DNA of 64,000 nucleotides. Source: Paratinospora sagittata (lineage: Eukaryota; Streptophyta; Magnoliopsida; Ranunculales; Menispermaceae). Position numbers and translations under genes: made by a program. The stretch is taken from NCBI GenBank assembly GCA_035771175.1, contig CM069593.1, forward strand, positions 16,244,908-16,308,907. The letters are read 5' to 3'. Below the pieces are notes generated by a model. That model was given only the letters and a program-made list of their open reading frames with translations, was not told where the DNA came from and ran no database searches. Every line of letters begins with the position of its first letter. The stretch's first letter is position 1. Below are positions 1-11,767 of the stretch, in pieces.

Positions 1-317
1 ATGAACTCAAGATCACACTTAGTAAAATACAGATGCCTTACAAAACTTCAATATACCTAAATCTTGCAAATCTAATAAAAAATGGAAGCATGCCCTATTG
101 GAAGAGGTCGATATGATGGTGCGAACAACTTTCTTGTTCCTTTCTAATTATTTCAACCTCTATCCAAGATACATATCCCCATTGCAGTGGACATTGAAAA
201 GTTGGAGATGTGCATGGAAGGCATGCATTGCGTCAAATTTTCCTGGGAATGTCACTTGTTTCAATTTCAAATTGTGTTAACCTTACTCCCATAAAACTAT
301 ATTTTATTTCTTTTCAG
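1..317 (+). other. Intron upstream of the first visible ERdj3A exon
   Basis: No coding exon can be supported here. The stretch ends in a pyrimidine-rich tract and an AG at 316-317, directly before an exon that opens in the middle of a J-domain. It is therefore read as the intron that separates the missing 5' exon(s), which should carry the HPD motif, from the rest of the gene. Confidence 0.6.
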
Positions 318-2750
318 CATATGAAATCCTGTCTGATGAAGGGAAGAGGAAGAACTACGATCTATATGGGGATGAAAATGGCCAGCCTAGATTTGAAACT
401 AGTCCGCCTGGGGATGATGGAGGTTACACCTATTTTACCAGTGGTGGGCAGGGAAATAGTCGCTTCACCTTTAGACCCAATGAGCGGCATACGACGGGGG
501 GCCAAGGAAATTCAGAGTCATTCTCATTTTCCTTTGGTAATCCCGGTGCAGGTGGAAGTTCATTCGGTTTTGGTTTGAATGATATTTTTTCCAATTTGTT
601 TGGGGGCGGTGATATGAAAGGTGGGAGCCAGAATGGTGGGAGCCAGTTCGGTGGTTTTGGTGGACCAACTGGTTCTCATTCCGGGTCGGGCACGACTAGT
701 GGTAGGAGCCACATTCAGGCTGTAAATTCTCAAGTATACAAGAAAGAAATAGCGGATAAAGGCATCACCTGGCTTGTATTATCCTACACACCCACGTCAA
801 AGGGGTATCATGCTCTAGAATCTATTATAGAGGAAGTAGCCAGCCCATTAGAAGGAGCCATAAAGGTCAGTATGTGAGTGTATACATAATTTCTTTACTT
901 TAATTACTCTGGGTTCTGTAATGTAATCATCTCTTTCCTTACCTTAACAGACTGGAAGTATAAATTGTCAGAAAGAGCAGTCTTTGTGTAAGGAACTTGG
1001 TGTACACCCCTCAAGATTGGCAAGGATATTCGTCTACTCATACATAGGAAGTGATAAAGGTTCATTGGTAGAGTACAAGGGTGATTGGGAAACAAAATCC
1101 CTGAGGACTTTCTGCCAAGAACATTTGCCAAGGTTTTCAAGGCGGATAGACCTTGGGCATTTTGATTTTTCTTCAAGAGGAGAGGACCTGCCTCGCGTGC
1201 TCCTACTATCCACAAAAAAGGATACTCCTGTGATATGGCGTACTCTCAGTGGCTTGTATCGTAAACGCATTATCTTTTATGATGCAGAGGTATGCTTCAA
1301 GTCCTAATAGCATCATTTCTAAAAGTCCCGACAGTTGTAATTTGTCCTACATGAGCTATTTCAAGTGTACAACAGAAAAAGAAAAGGTTTGGTGATTTGA
1401 TCATGTTAGGAATGCACTCTCACATATTGCTGATTAAGCGTATTCATTAAATTTGCTTGGCCTGAATTGATGAAATTTTATTGGAACCTAAATAAATCAA
1501 GAAACTTTAGAACCAGGAAAACATCTTTGTTTTTTGTACAAGTGTCAATGTGACCATATAAGCATATCTAAGTCAAGTGTAGTCTTTTTTTGTCAAGTGG
1601 ATTAGTTTTATTTTCTGAATCTTTCAACATGTTAGTTTTTAGTGTGCCCTGTTTTTGGCTGAATTGCGATAATTATTTTTTGGGGGTGTGCACAGGTTCA
1701 TGATGTCTCACATCCAATAGTGGAGAAATTAGGAGTTGATGCACTTCCTGCTATTATTGGTTGGCTTTCGAATGGGGAGAAACAGGTCTTGAAAACTGGA
1801 ATTACTGTAAAAAATTTGAAATCTGCAATTGCTGAGCTGAGTGGCTCACTTGATAGTTTTGAGAAGAAGAATAAAAAGACAGCTTCAAATCGAACAAAAA
1901 GGCCACAACAGACAGAGTCAGAACTCAAACAGATTCCTCTGCTTACACCTTCAAACTTGGATATTCTATGTGGAGAGAGGACCCCTGTGTGCATCATAGG
2001 TGCATTCAGATCATCAGAAGGAAGAGAGAAGCTAGAATCCATCTTGTCCACTGTGAGTACTTCTTCTCTTAACTGGTCAGCAAGTTTGTGAGAACATCTT
2101 ACCAACTTCTAGTTAAATTCATTTTATTGTTTGAATCAAGTAGTAGTACACTACGCAGAGTTAAGATGATAGCAATCATGTAGTTTATGGTTTTAATGGC
2201 TGAAACAAGGTGGTCTTAAAATGCCATTTGAGTAATTGGAGAAATTCTGCTTTCACATGGTTGGAACAGCATATATTAGTTGCATGACACGACTGTTTCA
2301 TCAGTCCTGAATGGTTCCTTTTCAAGGGAAATCTGATGGAAGATCATTATTATTATTATTTTTTTTTATCATAATCTCTTGTAATTGATTTCCATTTCAA
2401 TTCTCGATAAATAAACGTGTTGCTTGAATCTCTCATACTGATTGAATCTCTTTGCCCTTCAGGTCTCAAAGAAGTCACTAACAAGACGACAGAATCAAGT
2501 TTCAAGCACTGGGGATGCAGTTTCCTACATCCTATTGGATGCTAACAAACAGCAAGAGTTCCTCAATGCCATGGATAAATCTGGTTTCAAGTCCAAGGAT
2601 AAGCTTCTAGTTGCCTACAAGCCCCGGAGGGGGAAATTTGTGGCACTTACAAACGAGTTAACCATGGAAGAAGTGGAAAGGTTTATTGGTTCAGTGCTTA
2701 ATGGAGATGTACAGTTTTCAAAGACCAGACAGAAGCCTGTTGTTAAGTAA
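318..2750 (+). CDS. ERDJ3A: DnaJ/thioredoxin-like ER chaperone, ERdj3A (TMS1) type, 5'-partial
   Basis: Hsp40 co-chaperone of the secretory pathway, expected to act with BiP in the ER; the Arabidopsis relative (ERdj3A/TMS1) matters for pollen-tube heat tolerance. Visible exons are 318-865, 951-1289, 1696-2052 and 2463-2750; all join in frame across GT-AG introns. The first begins with the end of a J-domain (YEILSDEGKR). A Gly/Ser/Phe-rich linker follows (about 560-710), then two thioredoxin-like segments whose active-site Cys pair is missing (SYTPTSKGYHA where a CxxC would sit). LPAIIGW in exon 3 resembles the cis-Pro loop of the fold. The protein ends KPVVK; no HDEL/KDEL signal is seen. The signal peptide, start codon and HPD motif lie outside the window. 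The family assignment is by recalled similarity; an unusual DnaJ with PDI-like repeats is the only alternative considered. Confidence 0.72.
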
Positions 2751-3695
2751 GCCAAAGCTAGTCAACAGAGGAATGCCATCTTCTCCAAGATTGCAGGAGT
2801 ATAAATTGGAACATGAAGTTGTACAAAGTTCTTGATCTCCTGCATGTGGTGGGGTTTTGTTTTTAGGGTAGCAATCTAATTTACAGATACAGCACCCAAC
2901 AGGTGGAGGAAATTTTTGGCCCTACCTACAAAAGAGGTCTTAGTTTTAAATTCAACAAAATTGTATACTTGCACTTTGTAGCAATTCGTCTCTTCAATTA
3001 AATTTTTTGATCTTATGTTTGATGTAGTAACTATAGTGGAGGTTTATGATCAACAAGTAATGAATGTTGAAGTGGAAGCCTCGTGAAGCAAAATACTCAC
3101 TCACAATTCTTCTCGTCTGGTATCAAAATTTTAAGGGTCTTCAATTCTAACTTTTTGTAATTACTGTTAATGTAAATACTAACTTAGCCTCTGATAAATT
3201 AAAATGAACTTTTGATTTCACGGAGTTGAAAACAAGGCTTTGTTGAATTGAATTAATTCAAGAGGGCATGGTTCTGGAATATTAAAGCAAACTAATGCCA
3301 CTTTTGTCCTCCTTTAATTGGGTTTGAGACTCATTGTATTTAAATATGTATTTGATTTTTTTTTTGTTTATTAATTTTTTAATTCCTAAAGGTGTTTTCA
3401 TATCCTTCGAGCATAGATTAATTCTTTTAAAGTTTAAGGTTTTATAAGAATTTATAGACGTCTCTTTGTTCAAGTATATGGTCAAGGGTAGAGTTAGCCC
3501 CACCGTATGATTTGTTCAGATCTATAAAATTCGTCCCAGATGATTGGCAAGTGGGAGTGACGATGATACACGGCTGCTGTTTATTATTGGCCACAAAGAC
3601 TGGACCGGACCGAAGAAACCCAATCTCTAACTTCTTCGTTCCACTTCTCGTTCTCCGCTTCTTAAATACGGCTTTCGGCGTCAGATGACCTGAAG
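2751..3695. other. Intergenic spacer with SINE-like repeat and the promoter of the next gene
   Basis: It holds the 3' UTR of the DnaJ gene, an AT-rich stretch, a SINE-like repeat near 3390-3540 and about 150 bases of more GC-balanced sequence before the ATG at 3696, taken as promoter and 5' UTR. No further gene is seen. Confidence 0.5.
3390..3540 (-). repeat. SINE-like repeat, diverged copy
   Basis: Shares the block around TTTATAAGAATTTATAGACG and a following GGTCAAGGGTAGAGTT with the copy at 23010-23190. Read on the - strand these copies carry a degenerate Pol III B-box (GATTCAAGCTC type in the better copies). The match is partial and judged by eye. Confidence 0.3.
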
Positions 3696-6600
3696 ATGTC
3701 TATTCCTCTAAATTCATTCTCGAGCTTCAATTCAACTGTAAGTCTCTGCTCCTTACTTCGCCCTTTTTTTTATTTCTCTGTACTCAGCTCACGCGACTAT
3801 TTTAACTTGAATTTTCTTTTCTGGACGGGGCTTTCCTGAAAAAAATGGAAGAAATTCTCTTTTTAAGGGGTCTTGATTGAACATAGGGCTCGTTGGGGGG
3901 GAATTTGTTGTCTTGTTCATGATCTGATTGTAATAGCGTCTGAATCAACTCCTTGTGATATGCACAAGTAATTTTTAGAATAAGATAATATTCGTTAACT
4001 AAAAATCTTTTTAATTGCTATTACAACCATGAAAAAATATGTTGAAATGTTAACAACTATTGATTGCAGATGTCTTGTTTTTTCTTGGGCCATTGATTGG
4101 ACCCTCGGATAGAACACTCATTGGTTACTTTCCAAGATGCCAACACACTAATAACTGCAACGATCTCGATAGATTGAAAACTATAGCCGGTCAATCTTGG
4201 TGTAGAAATCAATTGAATACAAATCATGTAAATCGAATTAATTAAATAGGAAAGTGGAAACGTTACCAAGATCTCGAAGCTGTTTCACGCGTTTAATGTT
4301 GTCACAGTGATTGAGACCACAATGTCACGGTTCCCAACGTGTTCTACAGTCCAAAAGCTCCACTCAGTACTCAATGAAAAATCTCTCAATATTTCTCTGT
4401 GTGTTTTTACCATGTTCACATCCCCTTAATTTATTGGCATTCTAGAGAATCAAATCTCCATGATTCTCTCAAACTTTTAGTTTATCTGATATGTGGTGGA
4501 GATAGGATAACTACCAAGTAGTAGTTATCTCTTGGCTTAAGGTGATTATTAAGGGGTTATCCAACTTAGATAACTCAAGATAATATTAATCCAAATATGA
4601 TCAACATGATCATAATCTATTATCTTCAACTACATGATCAAATTCCAACACTTGGGAAAGATCTTTAAGGATATATAGGTTGAATTATGTTGATTTAGAA
4701 ACAGAGAGAGGTTGAACACAATTAATTGGAATTCCTAGTGCGGGACCATGGCTTATGAGCTTCAAGTACTGGTTTCAGTAGGTATACTGACTTACTACCT
4801 GACCGAATTTGGGACACACTAGGTTACTGAGTACTACCTAACAAAGTATTATACAGTTCGGTCTACCGAGGTCAGCTAGGTATACTGTGGAGTTGCTGAC
4901 CTCTCAACCCTTTGGACCATTATAGGTCAGCCAGGTATATAGAAATAGTGAGCTGAGCTACTAACCTGCAATCAAATACCTTGTTAGGTTAGTTCTAATG
5001 GAGGGACCTGTTGTGTAAGGGACTCAGGACAATTGTTGGCTTAGTACACTGAGTGTATGAGATCAACAAGGTACACCATTTTAAGAAATAAAGTCAACAA
5101 GAATTGAAGTACATTCGCCAACAACAAACTCAAAAGGGGCACCATATGGACAAGAGTAGGTCCGCTTGGTACATTATTGATCAACCAAAGGAAACTTTGA
5201 CCTCTCTTTTCTTATAGAAGCTAGCTCTATCACAATAGCTCCATAAACTCATGTGCCGTTGCAAGGAGTAAACAGGAGTAGGTGAGGGACCTTATTGCTT
5301 CTAGTAGGCAGCACAAAGTGGCCCAAAATCTCCCTGGAGTGCATAGCTTGGTATTAAATTTGCTCGGTCATCACTAATTTAAGATTTAAAAGTGCTAACT
5401 GGTGTTTCCTTTACGGTGGCTTTTACCAATTTTCATTGCTTTGTAGGGTCTTCCTTGAACGAGCTCAACATTGCCTATTGAGCACAAAAGTATGAGCACA
5501 AAAGTATGAGTTGGGCCATATCTACCTAGTGGGTAAGTTGGAGCTCAAAAAGCTATGTGATTTCTTATCCCTGTTCTTTTGACCATTTCATAGGAAAGCA
5601 AATTTCAACTTTCAATTGTTTTTCAAGTTTGTCATTGGTATGGAAAACCAGGATCATTGATATATGTAAATGTGAGGAAAAATCCTGGTCAAAACCAATT
5701 TGCCTCCTTGATGGTAAAAATCTTTCAAGAAGAAATTATTTGGTCCTCTTGACTACCAGGCCCAAATGCTTGTGATGTGTAGATAACTCTGAGAGGAAGG
5801 CTAAGGTAGCGGACATATATGTGTCCTCAAGCATTTGTAGGCCATGTTGATGGAAGCAATATTTGTTGTCCCCTACTCAATGAACTTTCTATTGTCTTGT
5901 TGATGCTTATGTGAAAGGAGTAACGCTAAAGAAACATGGGAAAAAAACTCAAAATACAAACTCGCATCGTCCACACCCTTGAATTTGTTTTTCATTTCAA
6001 TTCTACACCATCCCATCAATGGTGTGTATGACTGCCACATCACTTCAGTTTGATTTTGAATTTATTTCCATGTTTCTTTAGCATTACCCATGTGAAAAAC
6101 ACATTGAGATAGTGAGTGAACCATCTTGAGAACCTTGACTGTGGAAATGAATTTTGCTCAAATACAAGGGACAAGTTCATGGGCATTTAGATTCTGTTTG
6201 GTAACCATTCTTAAGAATCTTCAAGAGAATAGACTCTCAAGAGGTCAATTATCGAGAATTGATCAAGAAGTTCACTTGTTTGATTGTTAATGAGAATATG
6301 AATTAAGAGTTTTTATTATTTCTCTTGCTAGTTTAGATTCCCAATATTATTAGCCTTGCTTTGGATGTTGGTAAGTAAAAAACTTAAAAAGAATTTTAAG
6401 GACAGATGAAACAAATTATTGGCATGCTGGAGAGAAAACACTTTTAGGAATTGAAATAAATGAGCATTTTATTTGAATTGGTTCTACATTCTTTATGATC
6501 ATCAGTGAATTGCTATTCTCTTTCATGTGCTTGTTTCTATACTGAATGTAATTATATTAACAGTTGCAAACAAATGTTCAGAAGATCCCTAGATGTTATT

Positions 6601-7268
6601 GTGGAGCTTCTAAGCTAAAGACTAGGCACATTCCAGGTTCAGTGGATTCATGGTTTGGGTCACAGAAGAGTATAAAGAACAATAGGTTGGGTCCATTTAT
6701 TTTAGCGGCAGATAGCAATCAGGTTACTGAAGAACTTAGAGACAAAGATTCTGGAAATGTAGAAAGGCCAGCCAGCAATAACCAGTTTTCAGCAGCCAAG
6801 GCTCAGTCGTCACAACCTCCGAGTGGGAACATCCTTTTAAAATCTAATGCAAAAGGTGAATCAACTGCCCAAACACCAGAGGTGTCCGGTGTTCCATCTG
6901 ATGCGACAGCATCTTCTGTGAAACCATCAAAGAGATTGCCATTGACTGCTAGGGAGAAACTAAGGGCTGCTCGTGTCCTTAGCCGATATACAGAATCAAA
7001 GCCTTCAAAATCAGAATTTGGAAGCAAAGTTTTGGATGCCCTAAAAGAGAGCGAACGAGGAAAGAAAAGATCTGGCCTTCCTGAAGCTCCAACAAACTTG
7101 TTCGATGATCAGAAGCGCGGTATGCCAAAGCAGGGTCTAACTTTTGATTTTCCAGGTGGTGTTGATCTGTTTATTATTGTTTGCTCATTCGTTTTAATCA
7201 GCACAATCATGTTCGCGACAACTTATTTTGTCTGGAAAGTTGGCGCCATCCATTTTAACGAGTACTAA
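3696..7268 (+). CDS. Plant protein of unknown function with one C-terminal membrane helix
   Basis: Two exons, 3696-3737 (14 codons, ATG start, donor GTAAGT) and 6564-7268, give a 248-aa protein. The N-terminus (MSIPLNSFSSFNST) is Ser/Asn-rich and lacks acidic residues, which would suit a plastid transit peptide, but this is only compositional. The middle is Ser/Thr/Gln/Lys-rich and probably disordered. A conserved-looking basic block follows (LTAREKLRAARVLSRY), then FDFPGG and one strongly hydrophobic segment (VDLFIIVCSFVLISTIMFAT), with a short tail ending HFNEY. I do not recognise a named family; it looks like an uncharacterised plant membrane protein. The exon 1 call rests on frame-compatible splicing and a good donor; an alternative first exon inside the long intron cannot be excluded. 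Confidence 0.6.
3738..6563 (+). other. 2.8 kb intron with repeat-like content
   Basis: This is far longer than the other introns in genes of the first 30 kb. It contains a near-repeated 16-mer (AGGTCAGCTAGGTATA at 4869 and AGGTCAGCCAGGTATA at 4924) and an inverted repeat at 5909-6098. It looks like the remains of one or more old insertions. No intact coding region is seen. Confidence 0.45.
5909..6098. repeat. Imperfect inverted repeat, arms of about 50 bases
   Basis: The left arm (5909-5962) and the reverse complement of the right arm (6047-6098) share GCTAAAGAAACATGG exactly and a similar flank on both sides (ATGTGAAA..GTAA before, CTCAAAATACAAACT-like after). The spacer is about 85 bases. 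It could be a foldback element or two copies of an old transposon fragment in opposite orientation. Confidence 0.6.
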
Positions 7269-10200
7269 AGGATGCTGATGATTTCCCTATTATGTAAAGA
7301 AGAGCCTGCCTGAGCTTCAATGCCAAATTATTTGCTCAAGATAAAACATGTACAAATGTTGTTAATACAGTAATTTTATTTTGGACTTTTTCTTTTCTTC
7401 TGTTGCATTTGCTTGTGTTTCAATGGTAAATGTTTGATTGGTTAGGAAATTAAATTAATAGGAATTCTCAAAGGCTACATTTTTTTTTAAGGATATCTAG
7501 GCATCTTAGAACGCACTCAACTAGTCCCTCTACATGTGTGCAAACTTTTTTATCCTCAACAGACTGAAACTCTATGGAAAAGAACCACTTGAACCCATGC
7601 TGTGCTATGTGAATGGATTGCCTGTGTGTTTCTGTAATGTGTAAATGTACATGGTACGATTAACTTTGGTTAAGATGGCAGTCAAATGTATTGGTATAAT
7701 CATGCTACTCTTAAGTACCTTACGATGTTATATAATTTTAACATCAGTAGTTGTGTGTGGCTCAACGTACAACGTACAATTAAACGAGATCCTCACCCTT
7801 GATATTCTAAGCCAGATAATTAATTCTTTTGCTGTATAACACCTCCTATATTTGCTAGAGTTTTCTGGGCCTATTCGAATTAGCTAGAACTTGGCTCACA
7901 GAAATTTCCTGAACCCCAGCGTATCTAGAGCATTATTCATTGAATAATGGAAGCGTGCCGTCGCTGGGGTACACTGTTTCAGCTACAGCACTCTGAGATG
8001 GCCTGCCTGCGAGAATGAACTGTGCTGGGTCTTTTTGGACATGGACGCAGCAATTCAGGATCCTGCTTGCCATTAATTGGTTTCTGCACCACATCAAAAA
8101 ATTAAAAAGCTCAATTACTCAGCCCCCACCAAAAAAGAAAAATAATTAGATAAAAAGTCTGAATAAATTAACCAGTAATTAAACCCACCCAGATACAGTA
8201 AATTATCAAAAATCTATTCCTTATATATGTATATCATTTTCCAAAATCACCTTCTAATGAAAAATGCATGTTATTAATTATATGAAGCATTTGCATAGCT
8301 GAAAGAAAGAATTTTTTCAATGAAAGGGGCTATGGCTTCTAAGCGTCCTATCATAAAACAGTAAATTCACGGCAAGTGGCTAGTCTTGAGGGCAAGAGTG
8401 GCACTTTTAAAGTGGGCCATTTAAATCGACACTTTTCGGAATGGCACCAAGTATTAAAAAGAATACAGACTCGACACTTGGCACGTCCTCGTGGTCCCAT
8501 GTCATATTTAACACATTACATAAAAGTCAGATAAAATGGCCGACATATTGAGGAACTAACTAATGTGCTCTGTTTCACTCTTTAAGTATGGGGCATCCTT
8601 TCTGCTATTTTCACACGTGGCTCCCATTGCATGCCACCACCTTCTTTAATTGGGTCTTCCTTCGAGTCACGTCGTGCCAACTCATATTTGGACACGTGGA
8701 AACTAAGAATATGTAGCTTAGTGGATGCAGGGCAAATATCTTTCAATTGAATTTGTTCAAGGAAAGGGACAGGGAAGAAGATAAGGGTGCAGGAAGATCA
8801 CAATCTCTAAGGTTCCAGGACCCCCTAACATTTCAAATAGAAGAGAATTGACCAACAAATTTTTAAACCTCAAAACCATAGGAGAGGTACCAAGCATTTT
8901 AAATCCTTATAATATTATTATATAATTTTAGTTTTCTTTTTGTTTGATTAAATTAAAGTGAACAAGTTATTGGAGGTCTTGATTAAAGAATATTAATTTA
9001 AAAAATAAAACTTAATGTATTACCTAATCATGATGTAATGATTGAGATTACTTTATTGTGATTTAAAAATAAAATTATATATAAAAAATATTGGAAAGAC
9101 GAAACTTAATATTTTTTTTAATACTGTATTAAGTGACAGTATATGATGTAACCACTTTTATTTATTTTTTTTTAAATTATTATCTTGTATAAAAATAATA
9201 CCGTTTTAGCATGAGTTAGACTTTGTATTGAAAAATAAAATTTTTCTAACATTACTCATTATATATATTATAACATAAGCATTTTTGTATTGAGTACATT
9301 CTTTTATATGTGGTTATATTACAATTAGCGTTAGGCAAGAACATCTTTCGAACCAAGTCTCTTGGACCTTTTTTTTTCTTTTTTTTCTTTTTTTTGGGTG
9401 GAAGTTCGATGGGTATCTTGAACAAACTGTTGTAATTGATCGTTAATTGCTTGAATCTGATTATATTAGTACCAAATTTTAAAATATATGCCTCGTAATA
9501 TAATATAACTTTGAATATTTGATGATACGGAAAGGACACCTAACTACATTTTACTGTTCTTCTTGATCTGTTTTCCTCAAGTCCCATCCATGCATGCACC
9601 ACCGTACTATTGTACGATTGGAACGCCAATGATTTTATGAGAAGAAACAAAGCAGGGATGTGGACGGCTGGGCCTGTCATAGTTATAAGATGCATTAGCA
9701 TCTTTATGGTAGCAGCGGATGGGAAGGTCATCTTATTATTTATTTATTTATTTGTGACAGATTTTTTTATTTTATCGTTTAATTGATTTGTCTTTGTCCT
9801 GTTCTTATCCTCTCTCACTTATTTCTCAATGGTTTTTACTATATAAACATTTGATTTATCACTGACTTTTAATAAATTTATATTATAATAAATGAGTAAT
9901 GATTGCCCAAAAAAAAAAATTATTTTTGTGTAGAAAATTTTGCAATAAAATGATTGCCCATGATACTATTTTTTGGGATAAAATCTAATTCTAAAATACA
10001 AGTCACTATCGATGGTCGATGGATGATAAATCATGCTAGGACTATAGTTTTTTAATTTTACTGTGCATTAGATTAAGATGGTGTGTGAAGCTCGAGAAAA
10101 ACGCAAAAAATGTATAAAATTCAAGAAAAAATGTTGTACTTATTTAATATATTTTTTTCTTTGTGAAAACGACGTGATACACGGATTGGTGGATGGAAGG

Positions 10201-11767
10201 AAAGGTCCGGGTTGGGAAAGAGTATATATCAAACGAAGAGACCCATTGATGGAAATAAGAGAGAAAATGAGAGGGACCCTTTCTTTGCAGCAAAGAAAAT
10301 GATTGAAAGGAGCTTCTTCTACAGTCAACACAATCTAATTTTGGTGGGCATGGGTGTTTCTTTTAAGTTTGAATTTGTACTACTCAAATCAGAAAAAAAA
10401 TAAAAATAAAAATTTAAAGGGTCCCTCCCTTTATGATATTATAAAAATATTACATTATTATGCACATTTTAACACTTTTGTCTAGTGGTTCAGGTCAAAT
10501 GTAATACTTTAAACTATCTAATAAAAATGATTGGATATGGGATCCAGTCCTTTCTTGTTTTAGTTTTTCTTGAGTTGTCTCTGTTTTGCTGATAGCTAGC
10601 CCTAATTAATCAGAAAAGAAAAAGATGTGGTGGAGCTTGGGTTTATCATCCTTTATATATAGTTGCCATGAAAGCAATAATTCAACTCATATACATAAGC
10701 TCATTTATTTTCTTAAATAACTTAATCCCTAGGATGCATTTTTAAATAAAAATCTGCATAGTTAACAAAAAACACATTGACCGGCAATGATTCATTTATT
10801 TAACTCATATCTGTATGTTAACATAGAGTTGATTTAGTTAATAAAATAGTGTTAGGTTCAACTTTAGCTACTGACTAAGGATATTAATGGGTTACAAACA
10901 AATTTGATGTCTCCCTTAAAGTATTGTTTAGTGGTAAAACTTGTTATACAACTAACTTAACAATGTATCTTAAAAAAAAAAAATACCCAGTAACACCTTG
11001 TGGGAAACATTTTCTTTTATTTTATCGATCTTAAAAGAATATTTTAACAAAAAGTGCCAAGTTGACAGGGTAGTAACACTAAATCTAATGTCTCACTTTG
11101 TGATAAATTAATAATACTGCCCACTTTAATTAATTGAACAATTGCCATCAAACTTTTATATATATATATGTGGTCTTTAAACCTTTCAGTCCCCTCCTTT
11201 AATTCCTTTGTAAAGGGGAAACTAATTTGAAGTTTAACACCCTCAGAGATTGTATAATTAGCACATTTTCATCAATACATATTTTAGTGGGGCTCAAATC
11301 TTTAATCAGACACCTCAACTCATTAAGACATACCTATCCTTATTAAATGGGTCATCCAACTTATATTATTGTAAGAGATGTAAGGTTTCCAGCGCACGGT
11401 GTGCTGGAGATGGTGTGCCCCGTGATTCATTGTATAATAACTCCTCCATTTGCAGTACTAATTCACCGTACTACATTATATAGGTTGCCAAAGGCAGAAC
11501 ATTTGTTATCCAATTAGCCCACCGTGTGAGAGAGACTGAGAGTATGGAAGCATTAATTGCATTTTACAACCTCCTTCAACAGCACACTTTACCTGCTTAC
11601 TACATACCATTCTCTCCTCTTCCCACATTCTCTCCACCCACTCTTCTTTAAATTCAACCTGGAATTCCTCTTCTTTCTAGTACAAACAAGTTCAGGTCCA
11701 TCAAAGCTTCTCTATTGTCTTGCTTTTCTACATTTTCTTTTCTGGGTTTCAAAAATCTTTGTCAGCC
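7269..11767. other. 4.5 kb intergenic region, no gene seen
   Basis: AT-rich, with homopolymer runs and no ORF resembling a known family. A structured inverted repeat lies at 7914-7969, and a short inverted repeat (TCCAGCGCAC / GTGTGCTGGA) lies near 11392. The last 300 bases, rich in CT tracts, are read as promoter and 5' UTR of the potassium transporter gene. Confidence 0.5.
7914..7969. repeat. Nested inverted repeat (hairpin-forming)
   Basis: Outer arms CCCCAGCG (7914-7921) and CGCTGGGG (7962-7969) are perfect complements. Inside them CATTATTC (7931-7938) and GAATAATG (7942-7949) pair around a three-base loop. The two stems are separated by short unpaired stretches. No function can be assigned. 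Confidence 0.5.
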
